Shown: piece after piece, positions 53,286-61,281 of the stretch | Numbering within the stretch: position 1 is the first letter of the stretch | Layout of the letters: each line of letters begins with the position of its first letter | Source: Alteribacillus persepolensis | GTDB taxonomy: Bacteria > Bacillota > Bacilli > Bacillales > Marinococcaceae | Length of the DNA: 64,000 nt | Direction of reading: 5' to 3' | Assembly (NCBI RefSeq): GCF_900099605.1 | Contig: NZ_FNDK01000007.1 | Coordinates: forward strand, 1 to 64,000 | Notes under the pieces: generated by a model | What the model saw: only the letters and a program-made list of their open reading frames with translations | Told to the model about the DNA's origin: nothing | The model's database searches: none | Program-made: the position numbers and the translations under genes

Positions 53286-54664
53286 TGAAAGTAAATTTAA
53301 CACAGCGAATCTGGCTGTCTTTTATCGCATTAATCGTACTGGTCGGTCTGACGATGGTTATTGTTTATCCTATATCAATCAAAGGGACATTAACGGACGA
53401 AACGTACCGCATTATTGAACAGGAACAGGCAAGAATGGCCAATCCTTTTAGTGATTATTTTACCCCTCCTCAGTCTGAGCTTGATTTTATTGAGAGAAGA
53501 GAAGCGGAGCGGTCTGTTGGACATTTGTTCTTATTCAATAATCTAGGGACACTTCGCGGCGAACCTGTGCCGCCAGACAGTGTATTAAAAGAAATGATAA
53601 GAAATACAATTAATCAAGAGCAAGAGCGCGATCGTTATGAGCTCACGTATAATGATGCCACTTTGTTTTATGTCATTACACGAATCGAATCAGACGGGGA
53701 AGAAGCATTTCAAATTTCTTATATGTGGGATACATACCGGGACCTTATGGTTAATCGTTTGTGGGAACGGCTTGTTTATTTGCTTTTGATTACAAGTGCT
53801 TTGAGTCTGCTGCCAGCCATATGGTTGAAACGCTATCTCCGGCAGCCGCTTCGTATGCTTGGCAATCATTTTGAGCAGATTGCCAAGCGCAACTGGCGGG
53901 AACCGTTTCGCTGGGAAGGAGACGATGATTTTCAAAAGTTGTCGGATCAGTTTGAGCAAATGAGACAAAATTTAATTCGTTATGACCGTTCGCAAAAAAC
54001 ATTCATTCAGCATGCATCTCACGAACTAAAAACACCGATTATGGTAGTAAAAACATATGCACAGTCTGTAAAAGACGGCATTCCGCCGAAGGATAATATA
54101 GAGGAAACGATGGATGTTATTTTAGATGAAGCCAATCGTATGGATAAGCGGGTAAAAGATATGTTGTATTTTACGAAGCTAGATGCTCTGCAGCAGGAGA
54201 CGATTAATGCAGAAGAGATGGCTTTTGGCTATGTGGCTTTCCAAATTGAAGAAAGGTTTCGCATGCAGCGAGAAGATGTGACGTTTGTCATTCGTGGAGC
54301 AGACGTGACGATCGATGCCGACAAAGAACAAATCCAAGTATTGTTGGAAAACCTTGTAGAAAATGCGATGCGATATGCAAAAGATACGATTTGGATTATG
54401 GCTGATGCTGAAAATGATATGGTCAATATTCATGTAAAAAACAATGGTCCAGCGATTCCGCAAGAAGACGCTGCTCATATATTCAGTCCGTTTCGTAAAG
54501 GCAATAAAGGACAATTCGGCTTGGGATTGGCTATTGTTAAGCGGATAACGGAGCTGCATCAAGGAGATGCAGAAGTTATTAATGAGGATGATGGTGTGCG
54601 GTTTAAGGTGACGCTTCCGAAAAAAGATAGAGAAAAGATAGATACGAGAGAAGTGAATATCTGA
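53282..54664 (+). CDS. cssS: Sensor histidine kinase CssS (secretion stress)
   Basis: A membrane sensor kinase of 460 residues. Two helices (about 12-31 and 164-182) enclose an outside domain of about 130 residues; then HAMP, HisKA with His247 in FIQHASHELKTP, and HATPase with NLVENAMRYA and GQFGLGLAIVKR. Features shared with CssS are TDETYRIIEQEQ after the first helix, MWDTYRDLM before the second and LPAIWLKRYL after it. The outside domain is very acidic. The coupling with cssR is translational (ATGATGA). Confidence 0.83.
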   Translation: MMKVNLTQRIWLSFIALIVLVGLTMVIVYPISIKGTLTDETYRIIEQEQARMANPFSDYFTPPQSELDFIERREAERSVGHLFLFNNLGTLRGEPVPPDSVLKEMIRNTINQEQERDRYELTYNDATLFYVITRIESDGEEAFQISYMWDTYRDLMVNRLWERLVYLLLITSALSLLPAIWLKRYLRQPLRMLGNHFEQIAKRNWREPFRWEGDDDFQKLSDQFEQMRQNLIRYDRSQKTFIQHASHELKTPIMVVKTYAQSVKDGIPPKDNIEETMDVILDEANRMDKRVKDMLYFTKLDALQQETINAEEMAFGYVAFQIEERFRMQREDVTFVIRGADVTIDADKEQIQVLLENLVENAMRYAKDTIWIMADAENDMVNIHVKNNGPAIPQEDAAHIFSPFRKGNKGQFGLGLAIVKRITELHQGDAEVINEDDGVRFKVTLPKKDREKIDTREVNI

Positions 54665-54714
54665 TAGCCATACGCATATGATGGAACCAAGGACAAGGTT
54701 TTAAGGAGGCTATT

Positions 54715-54981
54715 ATGAATCATCATTCTAAAAAATTTTTAACAACGTTGATTGTGCTGTTTTTTATACTAGTGTTGTGGCAGCGCTTTGCGCAAGCAAA
54801 TCCTGTACATTTGCCGACATGGGTCATATTGGCAGGACTGGGAATTGTATTTAGCGGCTATATGTATTGGCAGACAAGTAAATCGGAGAAAGAAGAGGAT
54901 GAGCGCTGGATTGAGCAGGAAGGGCGCATTTTTATCCGAAGAATGGAAGAAGAGAAAGAAAAGAGAAAAGTTTCTTCCTAA
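54715..54981 (+). CDS. yhaL: Sporulation protein YhaL
   Basis: A small membrane protein of 88 residues with the YhaL-type helix (VILAGLGIVFSGYMYW) followed by a charged tail EDERWIEQEGRIFIRRMEEE. It has an extra N-terminal helix (about 8-24) that the B. subtilis protein, as I recall it, lacks. YhaL is expressed during sporulation; the function is unknown. AAGGAGG precedes the ATG. It sits between cssS and prsA (opposite strand) and ends at a terminator. Confidence 0.82.
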   Translation: MNHHSKKFLTTLIVLFFILVLWQRFAQANPVHLPTWVILAGLGIVFSGYMYWQTSKSEKEEDERWIEQEGRIFIRRMEEEKEKRKVSS

Positions 54982-54996
54982 TCTGCTTGTATTAAT

Positions 54997-55036
54997 CAGC
55001 CTGGCTGAGGTAATGGACCCGGCCAGGCTGATTTTA
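54997..55036 (+). terminator. Terminator after yhaL
   Basis: CAGCCTGGC / GCCAGGCTG followed by ATTTTA. It probably ends the yhaO–yhaN–cssRS–yhaL transcript. Confidence 0.8.
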
Positions 55037-55045
55037 TGTTTACTA

Positions 55046-55200
55046 CGGAAAGGAAGGGATAAAGTGTGCAGCATGGGTGAATCACTGGCGCTGTTAACGT
55101 GTTGAGAAAAGCCGCATACATGCAGGCGAGGCAATTCGCGAGGGAGTTTGCGTTTGGCGGTTGTCTGTCCACAGGATGCGGTGACTTCTGCGCTCAACAC
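55046..55200 (+). repeat. Dispersed intergenic repeat, family B, copy 4
   Basis: It shares GTGTGCAGCATGGGTGAATCA, GTTAACGTGTTGAGAAAAGCCG and CATACATGCAGGCGAGGC with copies 1-3 in the same order, then diverges. The remaining 120 bases up to prsA hold no gene. Confidence 0.5.
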
Positions 55201-55321
55201 AGGATGCACTTTCGACAGGGTATGATGATTTCGGACGTGTGTGTTCTTAGTAGAAGCACCTCCACCTTAGCTGAACTTCTCTTTTCCAAGATGCTAGGAC
55301 TGTTCTTATTGTTTGTTTGAA

Positions 55322-56206
55322 TTAAGCATCCACCCAGTCTTCATAAGAAGATTCTTTGACATCTATGTTTGCTTCATCCAGTAATTCCTGCATCACTTCT
55401 TCCACAGGTTTAGCTTGTTCTTCTTTGAGTTGTTGTTCTACATCCTGTGCAAGCTCTTCATATGTTTCTTTTTTATCTGTTACTTCGATAATATGGTATC
55501 CATAGTCGGTTTGGACAGGATCACTAATTTCACCAGGTTCCATACTAAAAGCAGCTTCATCAAATTCTTCGACCATCTGTCCTCTTGTAAATGAGTTTAA
55601 ATCTCCGCCTTGTGAGGCAGACCCAGGATCTGTGGAATGCTCTTGAGCGAGTTCGGCAAAATCAGCACCATTTTCTAATTCATTTAGAAGGTCTTCAGCG
55701 GTTTCTTTTTCTTCCACTAAAATGTGACGCGCTGAAATGGTGACAAGATCTTCTTTATTTTCTTCGTAATACTGCTGTTTTGCCTCTTCTGACAAGTCGA
55801 CATCAGCAGTCGCAAGTTCTTCTAACACTAATTGCGGCTTTAAAAATTCGCTTTTAAAATCATCAATGGATTCAATCTCCATTTGAAATTGCGTCTGCAG
55901 CATATTTAACAGCTGTTCGTCTTCTTCGATGCCGTAATCCTCTTTGAATGATTCAAGTTCATTATCGAGCTGTTCCTCGTCAATGTTCAATTCATCCGCT
56001 TTATCTTGTATAACGATATTTTGAATCATTTGATTTAGCAGTTGTTCGCCTACATTATTCTTTAATTCTCCCACAAACTCTTCTTCTGTAAGAGATGTAT
56101 TATTTACTTCAACAATTGTTTTATTTTCACCAGATTCTTGGTCACTGCAAGCCGATAAAAATAAAACAGTACTTAAGCCGGCAGCCAGGAAGTAATGTTT
56201 CCGCAT
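55322..56206 (-). CDS. prsA: Foldase lipoprotein PrsA
   Basis: A peptidyl-prolyl isomerase anchored outside the membrane that folds secreted proteins and penicillin-binding proteins. It has 294 residues. The signal peptide ends in lipobox LSAC with Cys near 20; a parvulin (PpiC) domain (about 133-225: ARHILVEEKETAEDLL, SQGGDLNSF, YGYHIIEVTDK) is intact between helical chaperone parts. ATG 56206 follows GGGGATGG. The mature protein is strikingly acidic, about 78 D/E against 16 K/R. cssRS, its functional relative in secretion stress, is 650 bases away. Confidence 0.95.
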   Translation of the reverse strand: MRKHYFLAAGLSTVLFLSACSDQESGENKTIVEVNNTSLTEEEFVGELKNNVGEQLLNQMIQNIVIQDKADELNIDEEQLDNELESFKEDYGIEEDEQLLNMLQTQFQMEIESIDDFKSEFLKPQLVLEELATADVDLSEEAKQQYYEENKEDLVTISARHILVEEKETAEDLLNELENGADFAELAQEHSTDPGSASQGGDLNSFTRGQMVEEFDEAAFSMEPGEISDPVQTDYGYHIIEVTDKKETYEELAQDVEQQLKEEQAKPVEEVMQELLDEANIDVKESSYEDWVDA

Positions 56207-56310
56207 ATATTCCATCCCCTTAACAATAATCGGACAGACCTAATCATACCATATATACCAAAAAATGAAAAATATGTAGGCAAAAACCTAAACCAAGCAA
56301 GACATAGTTA

Positions 56311-56319
56311 CATATCATA
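56311..56319 (+). promoter_or_regulatory. Possible sigma-K -10 element
   Basis: CATATCATA fits the mother-cell sigma-K pattern CATANNNTA and lies 30 bases before the first YjcZ-type gene. Confidence 0.4.
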
Positions 56320-56348
56320 ACTCAGCAAGAGTATTAGGAGGTGTGGAG

Positions 56349-56432
56349 ATGTCAAAAGGGTATTATGGTGGCTTTGCGTTGATTGTGGTGTTGTTTATTT
56401 TATTGGTGATTGTAGGTGCGGCTTGGTGTTAA
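56349..56432 (+). CDS. YjcZ family sporulation peptide, copy 1
   Basis: A 27-residue peptide: MSKGYYGGF, then the hydrophobic helix ALIVVLFILLVIVGAAW and Cys. This is the YjcZ/YhaJ-type pattern known in spore-formers, usually made in late sporulation and found in spores. AGGAGGTG lies six to seven bases before the ATG. It is paired with a second, similar gene 34 bases downstream. Confidence 0.85.
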   Translation: MSKGYYGGFALIVVLFILLVIVGAAWC

Positions 56433-56466
56433 CACCAGCAAAAATTGTATGAAGGAGGGAAGGTAA

Positions 56467-56553
56467 ATGGGTTACGGACATGATTCGAACTTCGCGTTGA
56501 TTGTTGTGCTGTTCATTTTGCTAATTATCATCGGAGCAGCGTGGATCTACTAA
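56467..56553 (+). CDS. YjcZ family sporulation peptide, copy 2
   Basis: A 28-residue peptide: MGYGHDSNF, then ALIVVLFILLIIIGAAWIY. The helix is nearly identical to that of the preceding gene while the heads differ, so this is a tandem duplication. AAGGAGGGAAGG precedes the ATG. A strong terminator follows, giving a two-gene operon. Confidence 0.87.
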   Translation: MGYGHDSNFALIVVLFILLIIIGAAWIY

Positions 56554-56561
56554 TATAAAAA

Positions 56562-56597
56562 CTTTCCTGAAGGATGTTCCTTCAGGAAAGCTTTTTC
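56562..56597 (+). terminator. Terminator of the YjcZ-type pair
   Basis: CTTTCCTGAAGGA / TCCTTCAGGAAAG with loop TGT, then CTTTTTC. Confidence 0.92.
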
Positions 56598-56650
56598 TAT
56601 TCATCAATGCATTTTCAATATCTTACCCGTATCCATGGAGTACATGGTTT

Positions 56651-56833
56651 TTACACAAACCAAAGTTCTACAAAGGTAGAGGTGAGTAAAATCGTCAATA
56701 AAATATTTATCGTTCGAAAAACTTTTGGCTGACGTTCAGCAGGGATCTCTTTTTGGACACAGAGGGCATTTGTCATGGAATTAATAACAAATAAATAAAA
56801 CAAAGAGAATACCAAGAAAATTACAATGAGCAT
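56651..56833 (-). CDS. Small membrane protein, 60 residues
   Basis: A two-helix membrane protein (about 1-17 and 40-57) with a short polar middle containing EIPAERQPKVFR. GGGGGT with nine to ten bases of spacing precedes the ATG at 56833; the ORF can be extended five codons. I do not recognise the family. It is transcribed opposite to its neighbours and is likely single. Confidence 0.6.
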   Translation of the reverse strand: MLIVIFLVFSLFYLFVINSMTNALCVQKEIPAERQPKVFRTINILLTILLTSTFVELWFV

Positions 56834-56968
56834 AGTGTTTACCCCCAATATCTTATATCTACTTTACTTTAACAAAACTTTCTCAAAAATGATAGGTTTT
56901 TAGGTGGCAGAAGTCGAAATGGACGTGCATACTAGAGACAGAAAAATCACAGAAAGCGGGTTTTTATC

Positions 56969-57547
56969 ATGAAAACAACATCTCACCGATGGTGGAAATG
57001 GCTTTTTCTGCTTTTAGCCAGCTTGAACATAATTACGGCTGTTTTTTTGTTTTTTTGGATAAGCACAGAAGAGCCGCAGCATAAGATGGAAAATAATCGT
57101 CATACAAATGAGGAAGAGTCGTTTGAAGAGTATCTGTCTATACATATGACAAGCAGTCAACTAGAAAAACTGCTCAATGATGAGCTAGAAGGAATGGATG
57201 CTTCCATTTATGATAATCATATTCGAATCTCTTCATCTTATCAATTGTTAGGGCGGACCATTCAAATTTTTATGGATTTTGTTCCAGAGATACATAATGG
57301 CAATATTGTATTAAACGAAACAGGGTTTACAGCAGGAAATTTGCCATTATCCGGATCTCGTGTGTTATCCCTGATGCAGCAGCAGTCATCTCTGCCTTCT
57401 TATATAGAGATTCAATCTTCAAGAAGCCGGGTCCTCATACATCTTGATGAACTTTCTATTGCAGATACGTATGAAGTGAAAGCAGAAATGTTTAACTTAG
57501 AAGACGACAAGATAACATTCCTGCTTGGAAAAACAGAAAGCCAATAA
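56969..57547 (+). CDS. YpmS family protein (DUF2140)
   Basis: A 192-residue protein with one N-terminal membrane helix (about 10-32) and an outside domain. The pattern of strands (HIRISSSYQLLGRTIQIFMDF, NGNIVLNETGFTAGNLPLS) is that of the YpmS/DUF2140 family, whose function is unknown. The ribosome site is weak (AAAGCGGG). It ends in a hairpin shared with the DUF3267 gene on the other strand. Confidence 0.75.
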   Translation: MKTTSHRWWKWLFLLLASLNIITAVFLFFWISTEEPQHKMENNRHTNEEESFEEYLSIHMTSSQLEKLLNDELEGMDASIYDNHIRISSSYQLLGRTIQIFMDFVPEIHNGNIVLNETGFTAGNLPLSGSRVLSLMQQQSSLPSYIEIQSSRSRVLIHLDELSIADTYEVKAEMFNLEDDKITFLLGKTESQ

Positions 57548-57551
57548 TAAT

Positions 57552-57586
57552 GATGAAAGCAGCCGTTAAACCGGCTGCTTTAATAA
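57552..57586. terminator. Bidirectional terminator containing a stop codon
   Basis: AAAGCAGCCG / CCGGCTGCTTT with loop TTAAA; the loop holds the stop codon of the minus-strand gene. Confidence 0.85.
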
Positions 57587-58123
57587 TATATCAATGCGAT
57601 TTCTTTTTTGTTCAATGAAGCAATGACGGGGGGCTCCATGTAATTGTTTAACATAAATAAAATCATATACACTCAGTCCCGTGTTCAATGAAAGCACGAG
57701 TAAAAAGTAAAACATAAAAGGGGGAAACAAAAGAGCACCGATAAATGCAATTGTATGAATGAATAACGTTGGAAATAACATGGCCAAAACGTAAAAATTA
57801 CGTCCTATCGGCTTAGTAAACGTTAATGTGATAAACGGAAACTTTTGCTTTTTTCCTTTTTTTCTTTGGGAAATAACTGTTTGAGTTTTGGCACCTGCAA
57901 GCCATAAAGGAATAAAATGGAGCAAGGCGTGAATAGGGTACAGTAATGCCAGTACACTAAGTGTTTTAACCATGCTTAACTCTGCATGACGAATATCCAT
58001 ATAATAAAAACTGAAAACAAGAAAACTGAGAATAAATGTCAGAATCATACATCCAACAGAAAGGAGCACCAATCTTGATGGAGTATATTCTTTTCCTAGA
58101 TTAATTGATTTCCAACAATTCAT
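57566..58123 (-). CDS. DUF3267 membrane protein with altered HExxH
   Basis: A 185-residue membrane protein with about four helices, of the DUF3267 group, which usually carry an HExxH metalloprotease-like motif. Here the place reads IHALLHF, so the catalytic Glu is Ala. In B. subtilis a gene of this kind (yhaJ, as I recall) lies between prsA and hpr, as here. AAAGGGGGAA precedes the ATG. The last codons lie in the terminator hairpin. Function unknown. Confidence 0.68.
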   Translation of the reverse strand: MNCWKSINLGKEYTPSRLVLLSVGCMILTFILSFLVFSFYYMDIRHAELSMVKTLSVLALLYPIHALLHFIPLWLAGAKTQTVISQRKKGKKQKFPFITLTFTKPIGRNFYVLAMLFPTLFIHTIAFIGALLFPPFMFYFLLVLSLNTGLSVYDFIYVKQLHGAPRHCFIEQKRNRIDILLKQPV

Positions 58124-58243
58124 GTGAATTTCCCCCTTTCTTCTGCCTCTAGTTGAATAATTTAAACGCTTATGCTGAAAAAATCAATAGAATAAAGAAA
58201 AAATGTCAAAAGGAAAAAGAATGCGGCAAAAACGGACAAAACA

Positions 58244-58280
58244 TAAAAAAAGCCTGACTCTTTTTGCAAAGAATCAGACA
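58244..58280 (-). terminator. Terminator of hpr
   Basis: On the minus strand CTGATTCTTT / AAAGAGTCAG with loop GCAA-like, then CTTTTTTT. Confidence 0.88.
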
Positions 58281-58300
58281 AATGACGACGGTATGTTTCG

Positions 58301-58864
58301 TTATTTTTCAACAGATTTTACTGGAGTAAGCGTACCATCTTTTTCTGTAAATTCTTCATTAAAGGTGGATAAGGACTGTTCAAAAATTTTAATGAAGTCT
58401 TCACCATAAATATGGCGAAGGATTGTCATTAGCTCAGAAAAGTCAGGAAACTTACCATACAATTCTTTTATTGGCATAGCTCCGCTATAAACGTGATACG
58501 TATCAGGCTTATAGGCTTTAATGGTCTCCTGCAGAAGTTTATCCCCTTCAGCGGTGAGCTGGATATAGGTATTTCGTTTGTCCGTTGTTTTTTTGGAGAA
58601 GTGGAGCAATCCGCGTTCTTCTAGTTTCTTAGAAAAGTTAAATGCGGTTGAGACGTGCATCACACCAAATTTCGCGATGTCAGAGATAGAAGCGCCTTCC
58701 ATGTGATAGGCAATCCACAATATTTGGTGTTCATTAATATTTAAATGATACGGTTTAATCCATTGCTGCCAGTCTTTTTCGACAGACTTCCACAATGCTT
58801 TTGTCATTTGTGCAAATTTATGGCTGAATAAGATGGATTGCTTTGTTTCCTCAAATTGATCCAT
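58301..58864 (-). CDS. hpr: Transition-state regulator Hpr (ScoC)
   Basis: A MarR-family repressor of 187 residues. In B. subtilis Hpr/ScoC restrains protease production and sporulation during the transition phase. The winged helix (about 45-110: [42 protein letters not shown]) and the wing [14 protein letters not shown] are intact. ATG 58864 follows GAGGAGGGGGG; the longer ORF overlaps yhaH and is rejected. Its order next to yhaH, serC, hit and ecs matches B. subtilis. Confidence 0.95.
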   Translation of the reverse strand: MDQFEETKQSILFSHKFAQMTKALWKSVEKDWQQWIKPYHLNINEHQILWIAYHMEGASISDIAKFGVMHVSTAFNFSKKLEERGLLHFSKKTTDKRNTYIQLTAEGDKLLQETIKAYKPDTYHVYSGAMPIKELYGKFPDFSELMTILRHIYGEDFIKIFEQSLSTFNEEFTEKDGTLTPVKSVEK

Positions 58865-58928
58865 ATTATCCCCCCTCCTCTCCATAATTATTCTAATAAA
58901 AAATCTTTGTACATAAGCGGGAACATGA

Positions 58929-59294
58929 TTAGTCATCTTGACGAATTTGTTCATTTAATTCAGCGATAGCGTCGGATATTTCCCTGACCTGATGTTGAAT
59001 GGCTTCGACTTCAGGTTCCACTTCTTCTTTATAACGGCTGTATGTTTTCTTCATTTCCTGCGTTAAGCCATCAACTGCTTCAAAACCTTCCGTGGCTGCG
59101 TATTGCCAATCTTCTAAGGCATGCTTTCCCTCGTCTGCTGCTTTGCGGTTTAAGGAACGCCAATTAAAGTTTTTGACATTAGATCGTGTTTGGTTGCCAG
59201 GTGCTGGTGCCGTCAATAAAGCAGATAGTCCACCGATAGCTATTCCAGTTAAGAGGCCTGTCAATAAAGATTTCGAATCCACTCTAACACCCAT
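58929..59294 (-). CDS. yhaH: YtxH domain protein YhaH
   Basis: A 121-residue protein with an N-terminal glycine-rich hydrophobic segment ([22 protein letters not shown], about 9-30) and a long amphipathic helix, the YtxH pattern linked to general stress proteins. It lies 64 bases upstream of hpr on the same strand and may share its transcript. Function unknown. Confidence 0.85.
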   Translation of the reverse strand: MGVRVDSKSLLTGLLTGIAIGGLSALLTAPAPGNQTRSNVKNFNWRSLNRKAADEGKHALEDWQYAATEGFEAVDGLTQEMKKTYSRYKEEVEPEVEAIQHQVREISDAIAELNEQIRQDD

Positions 59295-59410
59295 CCTTTC
59301 TTTGTACTCTTTTTTGTTTTTTACAATAGTATTCTTTTATAACAGTATAGAAAAAAACAAGAAGAATGAAAAGCGTGCCGTTTATTTTTGTTGAAAAACA
59401 CTGTTTGTGA

Positions 59411-59446
59411 AAAAAAGCTGTCGACAGACAATCTGTTGACAGCTTT
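59411..59446 (-). terminator. Terminator of serC
   Basis: On the minus strand AGCTGTCAACAG / CTGTCGACAGCT with one mismatch, then TTTTTTT. Confidence 0.9.
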
Positions 59447-59476
59447 CGTTTGTTAAGCAGAAAACGTTAGTGCTTA

Positions 59477-60562
59477 TTATTGGTGTTTTTGTTGAAAGTC
59501 AATCATAAACTCTTGCAGTGCTTTGCATGACTCTACAGAGACAGCATTATAAATGGAAGCGCGGCATCCACCGACGGAGCGGTGTCCATTCAATCCGACA
59601 AATCCTGCTTTTTTCGCTTCATCAAGGAACGCCTTGTTTAATTCATCGGTTGCCAAATTAAACGTCACGTTCATGATAGAGCGGCTGTCTTTCTCTGCAT
59701 GTCCTTTGTAAAATCCATTGCTGTTATCTATCACATCATACAAGAGAGAGGCTTTTTCTTGATTACGTTTTTCCATACCGCTTGCGCCCCCATTTTCTTT
59801 TACCCATTGCAAAACATTTTTCAGCATATAAATAGCAAAAGTTGGCGGTGTATGATATAACGAGTTTTTATCAACGTGAGTATTGTATGATAATAACGTT
59901 GGAATGTTTGTTTCAGCTGTTTCGAGCAGCTCTTTTTTTACAATAACTACAGTAACCCCTGATGGGCCAAGATTTTTTTGTGCACCAGCGTAAATAAGTG
60001 AAAAGCGTTCAACCGGGACAGGACGGCTTAAAATATCACTGGACATATCAGCGATTAACGGAGCGTTCGTGTTTAGTTGAAAGTCCTGCCATTGCGTGCC
60101 GAAAATGGTATTGTTAGACGTGATATGCACGTAAGCATCATCTGCCTCTGTTTCAATGGTGTCAGCATCAGGTATGTACGTGTAATTGCTGTCACTGGAG
60201 GAAGCACCAATTCTCGTTTCACCTAGTTTTTTCGCTTCTTTTAAAGCTTTTTCTGACCAAGAGCCAGTTAAAACATAGTTAGCTGTCTTGTCTTTTGGCG
60301 AGAAGTTCATTGGAATCATTGGAAATTGCAGGCTTGCCCCGCCTTGTAGGAGAAGGACTTCGTAATTATTTGGAACCTGCAGCAGTTCTTTTAGTAAGCT
60401 GATAGCTTCATTATGTACTTCTTCGTATTCTTTGCTGCGGTGGCTCAATTCCATCACAGACATGCCTGTGTTATTGAAGTTCACCATTTCTTGTTGTGCC
60501 TTTTCTAGCACATCAAGCGGAAGAGCCGCCGGACCTGCATTGAAATTATGGGCTCGAGTCAT
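59477..60562 (-). CDS. serC: Phosphoserine aminotransferase
   Basis: A PLP enzyme of 361 residues in serine biosynthesis that converts 3-phosphohydroxypyruvate to phosphoserine. HNFNAGPAALP starts the protein, GGASLQFPMIPMN and the PLP-lysine motif GAQKNLGPSG (near 196-205) are intact, and GHRSVGGCRASIYNA is at the C-terminus. ATG 60562 follows AAGGAG; the 59-codon upward extension has no coding character. No T-box leader is visible between hit and serC, although hit ends at its own terminator. Confidence 0.96.
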   Translation of the reverse strand: MTRAHNFNAGPAALPLDVLEKAQQEMVNFNNTGMSVMELSHRSKEYEEVHNEAISLLKELLQVPNNYEVLLLQGGASLQFPMIPMNFSPKDKTANYVLTGSWSEKALKEAKKLGETRIGASSSDSNYTYIPDADTIETEADDAYVHITSNNTIFGTQWQDFQLNTNAPLIADMSSDILSRPVPVERFSLIYAGAQKNLGPSGVTVVIVKKELLETAETNIPTLLSYNTHVDKNSLYHTPPTFAIYMLKNVLQWVKENGGASGMEKRNQEKASLLYDVIDNSNGFYKGHAEKDSRSIMNVTFNLATDELNKAFLDEAKKAGFVGLNGHRSVGGCRASIYNAVSVESCKALQEFMIDFQQKHQ

Positions 60563-60666
60563 GATTTTCCACTCCTTCATATAGTTGCTTAAAAAAAGCT
60601 TTTGTGAATATCCTAACAAAACTGTGTGAGAAGTGCTAATATTTTTTGCTGCAAAAAGGAGTTGCA

Positions 60667-60700
60667 ATAAGAAAAGCCTGCTGGTGGTGTGACAGCAGGA
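60667..60700 (-). terminator. Terminator of hit
   Basis: On the minus strand CCTGCTG / CAGCAGG with an 8-base loop, then CTTTTCTTATT. Confidence 0.8.
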
Positions 60701-60707
60701 ACGATGA

Positions 60708-61139
60708 TTAGGACAAGTGTTTATTAATTTTTTTAGCAATATCCATTAAATCTTCTGCGGAATAGTTGTCGCTGTTATCTTCCCAGTGCGGCTGAAAACC
60801 ATCATCTTTTCCGTAACGAGGAATAAAGTGCAGGTGATAATGAAAAACCGACTGCATGGCAGCTTTTCCATTATTATTCACCATGTTTAATCCCGCAGGA
60901 TCAAATGCTTTTTTGATGGCATTCGCAATAGTAGGAGCAACACGAAACAGCTGGGCAGCTGTGTCTTCTTCTAGCTCAAAAATATTTTCTTGGTGTTTTT
61001 TTGGAATAAGAAGCGTATGTCCTTTCGTTACTTGTCCGATGTCAGTAAAAGCAAGCACATAATCATCTTCATATACAATGGACGCAGGAATATCTCCGTT
61101 TACGATTTTACAGAAAATACAATCGTTCTCGTGACCCAT
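60708..61139 (-). CDS. hit: HIT family hydrolase
   Basis: A 143-residue nucleotide-binding hydrolase of the histidine-triad family (Hint type), acting on purine nucleoside phosphoramidates or dinucleotides. The triad VFHYHLHFIPR is near 96-106, and the zinc cysteines CIFCKI are near the start. It sits in the conserved place next to ecsA, except that an acyl-CoA ligase gene is inserted between them here. Confidence 0.95.
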   Translation of the reverse strand: MGHENDCIFCKIVNGDIPASIVYEDDYVLAFTDIGQVTKGHTLLIPKKHQENIFELEEDTAAQLFRVAPTIANAIKKAFDPAGLNMVNNNGKAAMQSVFHYHLHFIPRYGKDDGFQPHWEDNSDNYSAEDLMDIAKKINKHLS

Positions 61140-61281
61140 ATCATCGGCTCCTTTTTGGATAAAGTGTATGTACTAAATATCTTATCAGCCAATGAAAAAG
61201 AAAACAACGAATCATAAAACGCTTTAAAATTTTGAAAATTTAAATTAATATAACAGTAGATCAATATAAGGGGGAATTTAT

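Noticed and set aside
55099-55320. 73-codon open frame between yhaL and prsA
   Set aside because: It lies in repeat family B sequence, without a ribosome site, and ends next to the prsA stop.
60563-60707. T-box leader before serC
   Set aside because: No T-box sequence or specifier-loop structure is visible; the space holds only the hit terminator and the serC ribosome site.
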